Origin: Combretum micranthum
Lineage: Eukaryota; Streptophyta; Magnoliopsida; Myrtales; Combretaceae
Length of the DNA stretch: 64,000 bases
Direction: 5' to 3'
Assembly (NCBI GenBank): GCA_024138025.1
Contig: JAMXBD010001045.1
Location: forward strand, 186,001-250,000
Shown: positions 13,996-24,955 of the stretch, piece after piece
Layout of the letters: each line of letters begins with the position of its first letter
How positions within the stretch are numbered: position 1 is the stretch's first letter
Notes under the pieces: generated by a model
Told to the model about the DNA's origin: nothing
Seen by the model: the letters and a program-made list of their open reading frames with translations, nothing else
Database searches by the model: none
Position numbers and translations under genes: made by a program

Positions 13996-14275
13996 TTGGA
14001 AACTAAACTTGAACAACCTAGACAACTTGTGAAAATAATGACATGTATTTGGATGATTAGATTTTGCTATTATTAGTAGTGGTGTAAATTTAATCAACCA
14101 GGTTAATGATTTTTTATTTTTAGTAAATTGTCTTGGTATAAATACTTCATGAAAACATGTTTAAAAGTGCAAAATTAATTAAGAATAAAACGTATGATTA
14201 TGCACATATCCTCTTCTCCCTTTCTTTTGTATGAACGTGTGTCTATGTAATTCAATAGAAGACATCCGTTTCCAA
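13996..14275 (+). repeat. 3' LTR of the Copia element
   Basis: Starts TTGGAAACTAAACTTG just after a G-rich tract and ends near GTTTCCAA. It aligns with 9618-9927 with scattered substitutions and a deletion near its start. Confidence 0.85.
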
Positions 14276-14850
14276 TAGATATGACATAGGATCCTTGCTT
14301 GATCCGATCTGCCAAGAATGGAGGGATCATGGGAGCTTGAAATGGTTGGAGCTCATTCTAGGTAGGTTTCATGTTGTGTTTTTAGACTCATTTATTAAAA
14401 AAAAAAACTAAATTTTAGATATAAAATTTTTATCTCTAAAATAAATTTTTATGGCAAAGATTATTGTTCCTATTTCTATTCATAGATATACAAATTGTTT
14501 TGTTAATTTTGCATCGCAGACTTTATTTCTTTAAAAGTTGACTGTCTTTTAATAGTGCACATGTCCAGGTAAACGGTAATTATCGGAAAAAAAGTGAAAG
14601 CGAAGCGCATAAACATATATTGTAGTGTCATGGCTTGTTTTTATGTGGATGCAATGACTCTAGAGCCAAATTGTGTGGTTGCTGTAGGATGGCAAGGGAC
14701 CGTGTATTGTTCATTCAAGCGCAAAAAGTTGTAGCTAGCAGATGACATGAAAAATGTCTTGTCGAGATGACTTTAAAAGATTCTGAATCATTCCAAGATA
14801 AGAGTCAGGACCATCGGAATCCGGCAAAATATTTTTAATATTGTTTTGTT
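14276..14850. other. Intergenic DNA, nothing recognised
   Basis: Short mixed-composition sequence between the Copia element and a MITE. No long frame, no repeat boundary and no RNA signal seen. Confidence 0.55.
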
Positions 14851-15184
14851 AGGTGAATTACGTAAGAAGGTCTCAAATTTTGAGATAAATTGAATTTGAA
14901 TTTTAATATTTTGAAAAGTTTATTTTGGATTCCAGTATTTAAAGAAGTGGGTTAATTTGAGTCTCCAAAGACACTATCAACATAAGAGAATATTTAATAA
15001 AACTCAGAAAACTCTTCTCATGTTGACACGTGCCATTGTAGACTCAAATTTATTCACTTTTTCAAATGTTGGAACCTTAAATGCACTTATTCTCAAACAT
15101 TGGAACTCAAAATAAATTTTTTGAAACGTTGGCACCAAAATGAACTTACTTCTAAATATTCGGACCGTTTAATATAATTTACCT
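14851..15184. mobile_element. Mutator-type MITE with long terminal inverted repeats
   Basis: The 334-bp element starts AGGTGAATTACGTAA and ends TAATATAATTTACCT. The arms (about 14851-14970 and 15060-15184) can be paired over more than 100 bp with mismatches. The terminal motif matches the well-bounded MITE at 59776-60151, suggesting one family. A target duplication is not clear here (flanks share TTTGTT only). It codes for nothing. Confidence 0.7.
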
Positions 15185-15940
15185 TTGTTGTATTCCGTCG
15201 ACTAGGTTTGGCTTTTGAAAGTGATTTAGTGTTCGGCCAGCAAAATTGTTACTAAAAGCACCTTTTCTAAATTTTGCAAAGCAATAACCAGCATTATGGT
15301 AATTTTTTTTCTTATTTTAATCAATATATAGCTGTTTTGGGGTTAATGTTCATACAAAAAATTAGAAGTTGGTATAGATTTGATATTGTAATATGCTCTA
15401 ATAACTATGAAAGATGTCTGATTATGTGCTCAACCCCGAAACCGAATTGGAGCACAAATATGAGATATCTTGACCGTGGATCAAGAAGAAGTGAAAAATA
15501 TTGGTAGTTATTTTTTATGGATCTTTATGTTCATTTGATAGGGAAAATTAAATGATAAGATGGTAATGAATATTATTAAGTACTAGCACAGTATAAAGAC
15601 TATGATTGTAATTAACTATCTTATCTAAATTTTATATCTAATTTCGAAAAGTTTATAAGTAGTAATTTGATATTTTAAAAGTTTTAATAGTTAATTGTAC
15701 AAATAAATAATCCCTTCATTCTAACTAATATTATTTATATTTATTTTCTTTTTTTAATTAAGAAAAGGTTTCATCTAAAAAATATACACTACACAGCATT
15801 TCGAGTATAAAAATTACATGTAAAAGAGATAAAAAAATAAAATCAATCCTACCAGTCTACGATATGACTAGAAAGAGATCCGAATTCCACATCGATTGAA
15901 ATGTCCAACCATGAGAATCACTAGGCTATCATCACCCAAA
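15185..15940. other. Intergenic AT-rich DNA
   Basis: AT-rich; the frame at 15274-15507 has no recognisable domain and is not called as a gene. Confidence 0.55.
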
Positions 15941-16140
15941 GCCACGTCTTGATAATGATATTTGAAATGAAAGAAGCCCAGCCCACTACAACACCTGTCC
16001 AACATATAAAATCAGCAACAGTTCACGTCCAAGTCCTCGACTTTGCATCAATGCTAAAAGCCGAAAGCGTCATCCACTGTTCAAGCCTCTGCCAGAGAGA
16101 GAGAGAGAGCATACGTGAGACTCCGCACGTACGTACATGA
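15941..16140 (+). promoter_or_regulatory. Promoter-like island without an attached gene
   Basis: A GC-balanced 200-bp island in AT-rich DNA. It has a CCACGTC motif, a TATAAAATC box-like motif at about 16004, and then a C-rich leader with a (GA)n tract (16096-16112) and CACGTACGTAC. This resembles a plant core promoter and 5'UTR. What follows is AT-rich repeat, not coding sequence. Evidence is compositional only. Confidence 0.3.
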
Positions 16141-16553
16141 TTACTATGATTGGATCCATCCGACTACATATATATTATATATTTATAATTTATAGAATTT
16201 ACATATGGAAGAATATGTTACATACATAACCTTTATATAATAAATATTTGTTATATTTGTTATGTGATATACATATATTTAAAAAGATTATGATAAATAT
16301 ATATGATATATGTTACACATAATTTTCAGTTTATTATACTATTTAAGTTGTAAATATAATTATTACAAACTATAAATGTTATATATAAAAAATATAGTTT
16401 AATCATGCATGTATATAATTTATATACATAATATATATATTTATATATTATGTTATATATGATCTATATATAGCATATTTGTTTCATCTAACAAATGAAT
16501 TTTAACATATGTGCATATATAACATATGAATTATGTATTTATAAAATATAAAT
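16141..16553. repeat. TA-rich tract (left part)
   Basis: Nearly pure A/T sequence with irregular ATATAT words. It continues at 18062-18600 on the far side of the gypsy element, which therefore probably inserted into a single tract. Confidence 0.7.
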
Positions 16554-16963
16554 TAATGCGGTGGCCAATAATAATTCAATCAATATTTTTTAATATCTTT
16601 TAACAAGATTTAATTGGATATTTAATTACTTTCCGTTTATGTCTTTTAATGATTCAAAAGAATATATATTGAATACTATTTAATGTTATTTAATAGGATG
16701 TCTTTTTTTTTTTTTTTTTTGCAGTTTCAAGCTTGCCTCTAAATGTATGCCTTACAACAATGAACAAAGTCACTTATCCTTTTAGTGAAATTATATAGAG
16801 TTGTCATTGCTCTTTTCCCCAAATCTCAAAATTAGATTATATTTCAATTTTTTATGCCAATAAGCTAAGAATTCTCAGATTCAATAGGCGTTGAAGATCA
16901 CAAACCGGGTATTCGTGCGCAAATCAACGTCTTATGACAAAACCCTAATTTACTGCTGCATCA
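16554..16963 (+). repeat. 5' LTR of the deleted gypsy element
   Basis: Begins TAATGCGGTGGCCAAT (the right LTR has TGATGCGG, so the first G has probably mutated) and ends TACTGCTGCATCA. Shared landmarks with the right LTR include CAGTTTCAAGCTTGCCT and GAAATTATATAGAGTTGTC. Confidence 0.88.
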
Positions 16964-16999
16964 GTTTAGTATCAAAGCTGCATTCGCTCTAAGAGTATC

Positions 17000-17690
17000 A
17001 TGGCACCATGTAGGCAGACTAATCAATGACATGCGGTGAATGAGATCTATGATTATGATGATCTAAATCAAAGAATCGAAAAAATGATCGACAAATGGCT
17101 AGATGCAGCTTTAGAACGTAGATTGAATGCGATAATGGATCGACTTATAGAGAGGATAGGTGTACATATAGTAGAGGAAGATGTTTTTGAGGTTGATAGA
17201 GAATCAATTTTTGATACTTATGTTAGTGAAGAGGATGATATTTTTGAGATAGATGATGAACCATTGTTTTATATTTATGTTGACGAAAAAAATATTTTTT
17301 AGGCTATTAGTGTTGGTGAAACAATTTTTAACACTGAATATGCTGAAGAAGAGATGCACGATTTAGATGTTGTTTTTGCTCTAGTAGGTAAAGAGGTTGA
17401 TAGTGAGATAATAGTACCTGAGGTACTAGTTTTGATTGTGGAAGAGCCAAAGAGACAATACGGGCAGTTATCAGCTAAACTTTTTATTCAAGAGAATATA
17501 AGTCTTCATGCAGTTCCATCCTTTCCTAAGAAGGATTTCACGTGGCATATTTGTGCAGTTAATTTCAAGCAATTTTTTCATGATACAGTACAAATTCGAT
17601 GGGGAATTTTCTCTAACCTGAGGCTAATGATGCGGTGGTCAATAATGATTCAATCAATATTTTTTCAATGTCTTTTGATAAGATTTATTT
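17000..17690 (+). pseudogene. Gypsy gag start joined to a pol fragment
   Basis: An ATG at 17000 begins MAPCRQTNQ and is cut by an in-frame TGA. Reading then continues (17036-17302) with a helical, charged gag-like segment around DAALERRLNAIMDRL. A second open part (17354-17692) has VVFALVGKEVDSEIIVPE, which resembles the linker before the gypsy reverse transcriptase. It then has HAVPSFPKKDFTWHICA, which resembles the first RT motif (normally AVP..PKKDGSWRMCVD). Capsid, zinc knuckle, protease, most of RT, RNase H and integrase are missing. It could make no enzyme. Confidence 0.7.
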
Positions 17691-18056
17691 AGATATTTAA
17701 TTACTTTCCTTTTATGTCTTTTAATGACTTTTTTTTTCATCATCTTTCAAAAAAATATATTTTGAATGCCATTTAATGATGTCTTCTTTAGTTTTTTTTT
17801 TTTTTTCTTTTTAGCAGTTTCAAGCTTGCCTATAAATGTATGCCTTAGGCAACGAAAAAAGTCAATTATCATTTTCAGTGAAATTATATAGAGTTGTCGT
17901 TGCTATTTTCCCCAAATCTTGAAATTATATTATATTTTGATTTTTTATGCCAATAACCTAGGAATTCTCATAATCAATAGGTATTGAAGATCACAAGCTG
18001 GATATTTATGCACGAATCAATGTCTTACGATAAAACTCTAATTTATTGTTGCATCA
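17628..18056 (+). repeat. 3' LTR of the deleted gypsy element
   Basis: Starts TGATGCGGTGGTCAAT and ends TTATTGTTGCATCA. Slightly longer than the left LTR because of small insertions around a T-rich tract (17793-17812). Confidence 0.88.
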
Positions 18057-18061
18057 TAAAT

Positions 18062-18600
18062 ATTATATATGTGTAGATAAGTATATATACACATATCCAT
18101 TATAAATATTTATCATATATATATGTTATGTCACATATACGTGTTATGTTATATATTTAAGTGATATATATTAGATGTAATTCATACTTTATATGCACTC
18201 TATAACTGACATATATTTATAAAATCTACCCATTTTATTAATATTCCATATGCAATTTCTATTTTAATACACATATTTATATAATATGTTATATACATAA
18301 TCTTTACATGATATATAGATTATTATTTATAATCTACAAATTCAATATATGTGTGTTATATCAATACATAAAATTGTTATAAATATTTTATTTATAAATT
18401 ATATGATATATATGTTGTGTATATATATGTTATGTATATAGCAAATAAATCAACTATATATTGATATATAAATTATGTATATAATATTCGGTAGATAATA
18501 TCTACATTTTATCTATATATTATATGTATATTCTATATATAATTTATAATCATACCTATATAAATAATTTATTCCATATATGGATAGTTTTGTCATTTTA
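18062..18600. repeat. TA-rich tract (right part)
   Basis: Continuation of the AT-only sequence left of the gypsy element; irregular TATATA/ATATGT words, no fixed period seen. Confidence 0.65.
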
Positions 18601-18659
18601 TAAGTTAGTTAAGGATGATAATATTATATTTTAATAAAATACAAATACTATACATTAAT

Positions 18660-18925
18660 GACATATTTTAATGGGTTCGCGCGCTTGTAAACGTGTTTAG
18701 GTCTTAAACCTAAACCCTAACACATTTAAATTTATGTCATTTCTGAGTTTGACCTGTTTATTAATCGTGTCGACTTTTACTTGTCTAAAACCTTTCATGA
18801 TAGTGTTGTGTCGAGTTGTGTCGTGTCGTGTCGTGTCGTGTGTGTCAGGGTTCATAGGTCATGTCTGGGTTCATAGGTCGTGTCCCAAATTGGCAGCGCT
18901 AATCAACATTATGCTTATGTCCATT
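18660..18925. repeat. GTGTC-rich repeat, probably part of an hAT-like element
   Basis: Contains a pentanucleotide microsatellite (GTGTC)n at about 18814-18846 and two copies of GGTTCATAGGTC (18849 and 18869). Repeated GGGTTC/GTGTC words are common in subterminal parts of some plant hAT elements. No terminal repeats were identified. The frame at 18734-18928 is a by-product. Confidence 0.4.
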
Positions 18926-20379
18926 TAATTCTGATATTCTTATATTGTTAGTATTCTATAAAAAATATGGGTATTTTGTTTGATCACATTACTAATATCT
19001 TATACTTTGATGTGATAACTATAACTATTACTATTATATGGAATAAGGCTATCAATTGATAAAAAATTATTTTAATGCATAATTTTAAGAAAAAATGTTT
19101 ATTCTTATTTGTAAGTTTGATTAATAAATGACTACTTAAATTTTTTTGATAGAGTTTTTATATGGAATTACTTTAAGAACTTAAAATACAACTAAACAAG
19201 CAATTAGCTAATATATTGACTTTTGGTTTTTGATTTATGGTTTGCATCTCTTTAACCTTCTTCTTCTAAGATGTTACATAATCTCTTCATTATATTAATG
19301 AAATGACTACTTGATCTCTATAGCACAATATATGCATATGTATATGTAGATATAGATAAATCTGGGTCATACAAATCTTAAAAATACCATGGCATTCCTA
19401 GTGCATTTAAATGTGTTTAAGTGAATTTCTTGAGATAGTTGTTTAAATTTGAATTTGAGTGATGATGGTTTCAGTGCAACCTAATGAAGAAGTTAATTCT
19501 CTTGAGTTATAAAAATGATGTGTGTAATCCATAAATTGGTTTTTCATGAGTGTGTTAATATATAGGGTTTGTTGTCCACAATTGTTTTAATTGATTTATG
19601 CAAGCTTGGAAACTTTATGCTTCCTATATGTGTGTACCTTTATATGTTTGATTAAAGGAAAAAAAAGTGTAGATGTGGGAAATACACATAAAAGTATTTT
19701 CAAATTAAAAGCAAGAGTGATGTGATGAAAAGGAGATCAAGAAATTACATAGATGTATAATTTTTACAACATGATATTTTTATTGTGAAGACGCTAAAGG
19801 AAACCATTAAGCGTGTGCAACCCTCTTCTCGTTTCTTTAAATTCCTCCCTCCCCTCATTTAGGCTATAATGTATTTGTTTCCTTTATCATTTAAACTTGC
19901 AAATATATATTGTCAATATTAGCATTTGCAAATCCATGACTTTATATTTTAAATTTATTTTCTTTTTCATCATTCTCACCATAATTGGTCATTGATATCA
20001 TGATTCTACGCTACAAGTACACTTTTTTGCAAGTCTAATTAATTGAAAATTGTGATGGTCAATGGTTATTGTTTTGTCAGCATTATTTTAGAATAAGTGG
20101 ATTTTTGTGTACTTGCTGTTTTTCCCTTTTTTTTTAATGTTTCGTTCTTTATATGTTATTATGTTCTCCTTTATATTAAATTTATTTTACTTGGCAGTTA
20201 GTGGGTTTTATGCTTTTAGAGAAATTGCATCCCCAATTAGTAAATATTGATGCTGAAAAAAGATGTGCTTATTTATTCGAATGGGCTTTTCTACTCTCTA
20301 ATTGACTATGTGTCAACCCTGTTTGATTGATGTAATTTTACTTTATTAAATGGAATTCACCTTTCAAAGAGCTGGTATA
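18926..20379. other. Intergenic AT-rich DNA, nothing recognised
   Basis: No frame with recognisable protein sequence, no repeat ends, no RNA gene seen. Confidence 0.6.
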
Positions 20380-20700
20380 TGTGCCCCCGCGCGCTTGCAG
20401 CCCGCTGTGTAGATGATGATTGCTTGACTTGATTTTATTAATAGAAGACCGTCTGTCCATAGGATTCAATTGCGCCACACGTCCCAGCCAATCCAAGTCC
20501 GAGCCCAAAGCTTCAGTCACTATCGTCCAGCCCACTGGCGTGAAAGAAGCAGCTCCAGCCCGATCGGAGTATCAAAAAGCAGGTCCAAGCCATATCCAGC
20601 AGATAGTGGATGGAGAAAGCCATGGCATTGCCCCGGGGACAAATCCATACTGTCTTGTCCTTTTCCCGCGTTTTTGAAAAGGCTTGCACGGGATGACCCC
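20380..20700. other. GC-rich island of unknown origin
   Basis: About 320 bp of clearly higher GC than its surroundings, with CCCCGCGCGC, GCCACACGTCCC and GCCCCGGGGAC words. Two overlapping + strand frames (20420-20677, 20470-20751) and one - strand frame cross it, but none shows a known domain and the overlap suggests composition rather than coding. It may be a relic promoter, a captured gene fragment or part of an LTR. Confidence 0.3.
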
Positions 20701-21560
20701 GTTAAAGCTAATTTGTGTGAATTGTCTTGTCATCGGTATTCGTGGGTTTAATTGTGGATTAAATTATAAAAAAAATTATGTGAAAAAAATATATTTATGA
20801 ACAGTATGAATATCGTTATCACAGAAACAAACCATGTAAAAGCTTTACTCGTTTGGTGAAAATGTTTTTCTCGATTTATAAATTTTTTACAAGCTCAGTA
20901 ACTTGTTTATAAATTTATACTTAAAAGAATTGAAAGGGAACGAACAATTGTTATCAAAATTAGGATATTTATTTTAATTATAATATAAACACATGCATAT
21001 TTAGTTATGTTGATGATCTATTCCTAACAATAGTCCTGCTTGAATAGAGCCCTACTCAAAATATGCAGACTAGGCCAAGCTAACAAGCCAGGCCCCTCTG
21101 ACACGTCTTACTTAAGAACACGGCCTAACACCTACCTCGAAATCCCACTTGGACACCTCCACACCTCCTCTTGCTTAGTACATACAGCTTGGTCAATCCC
21201 GACTTGGGATTCGTGGGAATATGGCTTCTCTCCCACAATTCCACTATGGCCTCCAATTGCCCACTCGCTCGCTACTTATCACAACCACCCCGATCAGTCA
21301 TAACCACCAAGCCAATAGCCTTAATAACAATCTACCTCTCTGGAGAGAGGTGATGTCATATTAAATTACTCTTACTTACTTGATTCATGGGCTTATCATG
21401 GTTATTACTAATTTAAGTAGCAGAGTTGTTATGCCATGCTGATGCTCGATAGGCTATTAACTTGTCCTTCGTTTAGCAAACCCCCTCATCAGCTATGATC
21501 CAGGCCCATCTCTGCTAAGTCTAACCCCTACCAAATTCAAGTAAGCAACATGTTGAATTT
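20701..21560. other. Intergenic DNA with C-rich + strand segment
   Basis: 20701-21030 is AT-rich. 21030-21560 is C-rich with overlapping frames (21040-21303, 21171-21353) that lack any recognisable domain. It may belong to the LTR-like remnant that follows. Confidence 0.35.
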
Positions 21561-22300
21561 ATCATTCATAGGTTAAATGTTATTAGAATTAGTTACAGAT
21601 ATATGTGGGGAATAAGGGTAGATTTGTAAGAGGAATGTACTTCTTAGCTCATAAATATGAATCAAACAACTTGAAAGGGAAGTTGATCCCATAAGTTATA
21701 TATAGGATTATCACAATTCAAACTAAGGTCTAGAAGTCAAACTCCTCCTATTGGTCTACGTAAGAACCCAAACTGAGGTCCTTCTCCTTTGAGCTCCTCC
21801 TCTTCCTCTTGTGAGTGCATCTCCCACCTCCCCATATCTCATCAAAGGTACCTTACACTTCCCTAACCCTTTTATATTCGGAGGTATCCTGAACCTTCTT
21901 AGCGGAGCTCTACAGGTATAGCTATGCACTCATGTTATCAATCTTCTCAAATGATCACCACTATCATCTCATGTCCAAGTCAGCTACCAACTAACGGTTC
22001 CCACTCTCCTTATTTTTCTCCCTTGGGAATGTACCACGTGAATAGAGAATTGCTTATGCATCTCTATTCTAGTATGATCATTACTTATAAATAGAACCCA
22101 AGGCAACAAGGCAATGGTATGTGATTTTGACTCACACTCTTCACTTACGCACTAGCTTACTTTCTCAAGACCCAATACTAACTTAAACATTAGAGTGGCC
22201 ACACCAAACCACCCTAGCATACCACTAATCACTTCTTTTGGTTGTAGGTCCTTAGACTTACTATCAACAATTTTCTACCTATAACACCTTATGAATTTGA
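21561..22300 (+). repeat. Probable LTR remnant of a Tat-type gypsy element
   Basis: A TATAAATAGAACCCAAGG core-promoter-like block at 22088-22105 is followed by ACTTAAACATTAGAGTGGCC and a CACACCAAACCACCCTAGC stretch (22170-22220), then GGTTGTAGGTCC. This order resembles the 3' half of LTRs in the plant Tat clade, in which an ACTTGAGCGTCGGAGTG-like motif precedes the LTR end. No matching second LTR or target duplication was found. Confidence 0.4.
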
Positions 22301-23279
22301 TTTGGATCCTCTATATTTTCCCTTCTCTCCTACTTACTATTAACTCTCAAATTAATGACCGACATTATTTGTATTCTTGGACTATCTTATTATTACCACA
22401 CCATTGTGTTTTTTTTTTTTCCATTGTAATCACTATTATCAATTACATGTGACAATATAAGTGGTAAATTGATAAAGTTTCAAGAGAAAGAAAAAAGAGA
22501 GAATTTGTCGAAAGGTAATTTTGGGCATGGAATTTCCAAGCCTAATCTGACCTCATTAGACTATTAACCAACCTGTTAAGGCCCATGCCTGACTTGCTTG
22601 AAATCTTTGGAAGATCGTGGAACATTTTCAGCAAACCATATGTTGACTTCTGACTAGACTCAATAGGTTGATTTTTAAAACACGACAAAAATAATTTGCC
22701 TAGTGTTTCCAATGCACCCTCAAAAATCTCAAAATATGCATTGGTAGGGAGTTATGATTTCCTAAATTCAAGAGGAGAGTTATCTCACTGAGGACCAATG
22801 TTGGTAGAATCAAACTGGGGTTTGATTCAAACATGATAAAGGATCAGAAGTTGAAAGGTTGAATTGATGGTCAAACCAGAGTTAATAAAAAGTAAAAATA
22901 TAAGGTGCATTATAATTATAAAAGACAAATATAAATGACATCACTTAATTAAATCTATATTTGAATCAAATCTATCAATTAGATTCCATACAAGGCATAT
23001 ACCTTCAAAGGAGAAGATAGCATAATATGATGATTGTATTTTATAAGTTTATTATATAGAATGAATATATATTAAAAATCTAAGTTTTTTGTTTATTTTT
23101 TCCGGGACTGGGTTGATCGGGTTGACCAAGTTAATGCAAATCCAAACAAATGAATGGACCAACCTGCCTTTATGGTTAGTTTCAATTGAACTGGGCTGGT
23201 TTGGGTCCAACAACATTGCTAAGACAACCGTATGGCTATATTTAATTGCCTATAATAATTGCCAAAATTGAAGACAATC
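22301..23279. other. Intergenic DNA, nothing firm
   Basis: Mixed AT-rich sequence. GGTTTGATTC and GGGCTGGTTTGGG words at 22810-23210 hint at decayed repeat DNA, but no ends were found. Confidence 0.45.
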
Positions 23280-23460
23280 ACCTATAATAACCGCTCTCAT
23301 TCTATGACTTAATACTCTCAAGCTCCTTACTAACTTAAGCATCAAAGTAATCAGACCAAGCAAACACCCTAACCTATCAAAGTTTGCTCTTATTTGAAAT
23401 CTCCCAAGAGAATTTTAAGGCAATCTCAACTTACTTCTCTAGCAATCTTGTATAGGTGAA
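23280..23460 (+). repeat. Second, shorter Tat-like LTR fragment
   Basis: CTAACTTAAGCATCAAAGT and CAAACACCCTAACC (23320-23375) repeat the motif order seen at 22170-22220 in diverged form. Probably a separate remnant or the other LTR of the same dead element. Confidence 0.3.
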
Positions 23461-23689
23461 GATCTAATACAAAACAAAATCAATTTTCTTGTAATCTAAT
23501 TAAAATTAAAATAATTAATCCCAATATATACTAGTTGCATATGTGAATTTTCAAATTGAAAGGCTAGTTGATAACCCATACCTTTTTATTAAAAGATTTT
23601 TATTTCCTTATGGGAATTTGATTATTTTAGATTTTGTCATTGATTATTTTAGATTAAATTGATTAGTTAATTACATTTCATGGGGATTA

Positions 23690-24055
23690 AGGAAACAAAT
23701 AATAAATTTTTCCAAAAAAAATTACACAAATCTTGTTAAATAAAAAATAATCCTATAAATAGGCAACTTGAACTCGTCTCAAGTGGCCGATCTCGTCTCT
23801 TCAAGAGATGAAATTAGTATAATTATACTAAATTTGTCTCTTGAAAAGACGATAACATAATTGATCTCCTCTCTTGAAGAGACGACATTGATTTTACAAT
23901 ACTAAACTCATCTTTTGAAAAGAGGAAATTAGTCACTTTATGATCTCGTCTCTTTAAGAGACAAGTTTAATTTACCTAAAATTGAGATTATTTTTATCAT
24001 AGTGATATTTTTGTAATTTTTTAAAAAATATCAATATTAATTTTTTCCCATTTCA
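23690..24055. mobile_element. Small fold-back element with a five-palindrome core
   Basis: Imperfect inverted arms (about 23705-23757 and 23985-24050, sharing AAATTACA.AAAT and AATAAAAA.AATC-type words) flank a core that carries five copies of a 20-bp palindrome. The size and lack of coding fit a MITE. Target duplication not identified. Confidence 0.5.
23792..23964. repeat. Array of five 20-bp palindromes, consensus near CTCGTCTCTTGAAGAGACGA
   Basis: Units start at 23792, 23833, 23866, 23907 and 23945, so the spacing is 41, 33, 41 and 38 bp. Each unit is a near-perfect inverted repeat of roughly TCGTCTCTT facing AAGAGACGA. Where a unit has changed, the change is sometimes matched in the other arm (unit 4 reads CTCATCTTTTGAAAAGAGGA). 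The spacers are AT-rich and unrelated. Confidence 0.85.
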
Positions 24056-24075
24056 TGATATAGTTTAGAGCACGA

Positions 24076-24100
24076 ATAATATAATATAATATAATATTTA
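24076..24100. repeat. (ATAAT)n microsatellite
   Basis: Four to five units of AATAT/ATAAT in a row. Confidence 0.8.
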
Positions 24101-24460
24101 GCTTGCATTCTCTGTGGAATAACTACCCCCGACTTTTTAATTACTGTATAAGCAATCCCATATACGTACCGGATTAAGAACATTTTAAAAATAAAACACA
24201 CACATCAATTTATTATTTACAACCACACTAAAAAATTGATGTGCACAAAATTTCTAAGAAAAATAGTCCTACAGATATAACTAATCAAAGGAGTCAGGTC
24301 CGGATTAACGGTGGGTGTGAAATCCAAACTGCCCCAACAATACTTACACTAAATCCAATCGCTCGGTTTATCATATTAATTTATTTATTTTTAAATGCTT
24401 TCGATCCCTGGAAACTTCAAAGAAACCAAGACTAGGTGCATCAGAAATATGCATTCTGCT

Positions 24461-24955
24461 TGAGGAAAATGTTAATTGAGTTAATATTACACTTTCAAAT
24501 TAAGAGGAATCGAATTTACTCTTCCTATTGTGTTGCCAAGTATCGTTATTTTTAATATATATTTACTTTTTGTTTTTACAATTGATGCATGATGGTACAT
24601 TATTAAAATATATGATAATATGTTATTACCAGTGAAAAAGCGTACAAATACCCATTGGGAACATAATAAGCTGTATACAACCGTAAAGATGCTTTTTCCT
24701 TTTTCCATAGTGTCTTCCATTAGGTCTATGGAGCCTATTTGGATTGTGAGATTCTTATCGACATCGGATATGTATCTGATAAGTATTTATAATTTATTGG
24801 TATCATTCTGGTTGAGGAAGAAGTTAATTGAGTTAATATTACATTATGAAATTAATATGCTATGAGGAATCGAATTTGCTCTTCCTGCAAGAGTTTAGTA
24901 CCTTATTAAAATACCTGTCGGGAACGTAAACTTTATACAACCTTGATTGTGCTTT
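24461..24955 (+). repeat. Diverged direct duplication
   Basis: Copy 1 (about 24461-24700) and copy 2 (about 24812-24955) share GTTAATTGAGTTAATATTAC, GAGGAATCGAATTT.CTCTTCCT, TTATTAAAATA and GGGAAC.TAA....TATACAACC in the same order. Copy 2 lacks about 90 bp of copy 1. Open frames inside are not conserved between copies, so it is not a gene duplication. Confidence 0.7.

Larger units (their letters stand above)
9618..14275 (+). mobile_element. Decayed Ty1/Copia LTR retrotransposon with both LTRs
   Basis: The element is about 4.66 kb. A 5' LTR (9618-9927) and a diverged 3' LTR (13996-14275) flank a + strand internal region. The order is gag, CCHC knuckle, protease, integrase, reverse transcriptase, RNase H, and integrase before RT is diagnostic of Copia. 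A primer-binding site complementary to initiator methionine tRNA follows the 5' LTR at once, and a purine-rich tract (13981-13995) precedes the 3' LTR. Stops and frameshifts are present throughout, and the LTRs differ at many positions with indels, so this is an old, immobile copy. A clear 5-bp target duplication was not found: left flank TAGAAAT and right flank TAGATAT are similar but not identical. Confidence 0.9.
16554..18056 (+). mobile_element. Internally deleted Ty3/gypsy retrotransposon (1.5 kb) with TAAAT target duplication
   Basis: Two direct LTRs (16554-16963 and 17628-18056) flank only 664 bp. Exactly TAAAT lies on both sides (16549-16553 and 18057-18061), a perfect 5-bp target-site duplication. 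A degraded iMet-tRNA primer site follows the left LTR (GTTTAGTATCAAAGCTGC, 16964-16981). The internal region keeps the start of gag and a scrap of pol. It is a non-autonomous deletion derivative; it may have been mobilised by a full-length relative, or it may have shrunk after insertion. Confidence 0.9.

Noticed and set aside
18700..18722. Telomere-like AAACCCTAAC words
   Set aside because: Only one or two units; no telomeric array.
20420..20751. A small host gene in the GC island
   Set aside because: Overlapping frames on both strands, no domain, no splice or start context that favours one.
23792..23964. CRISPR array
   Set aside because: The repeated palindromes are short and variable, spacers are AT-rich and uneven, and the genome is plant nuclear.
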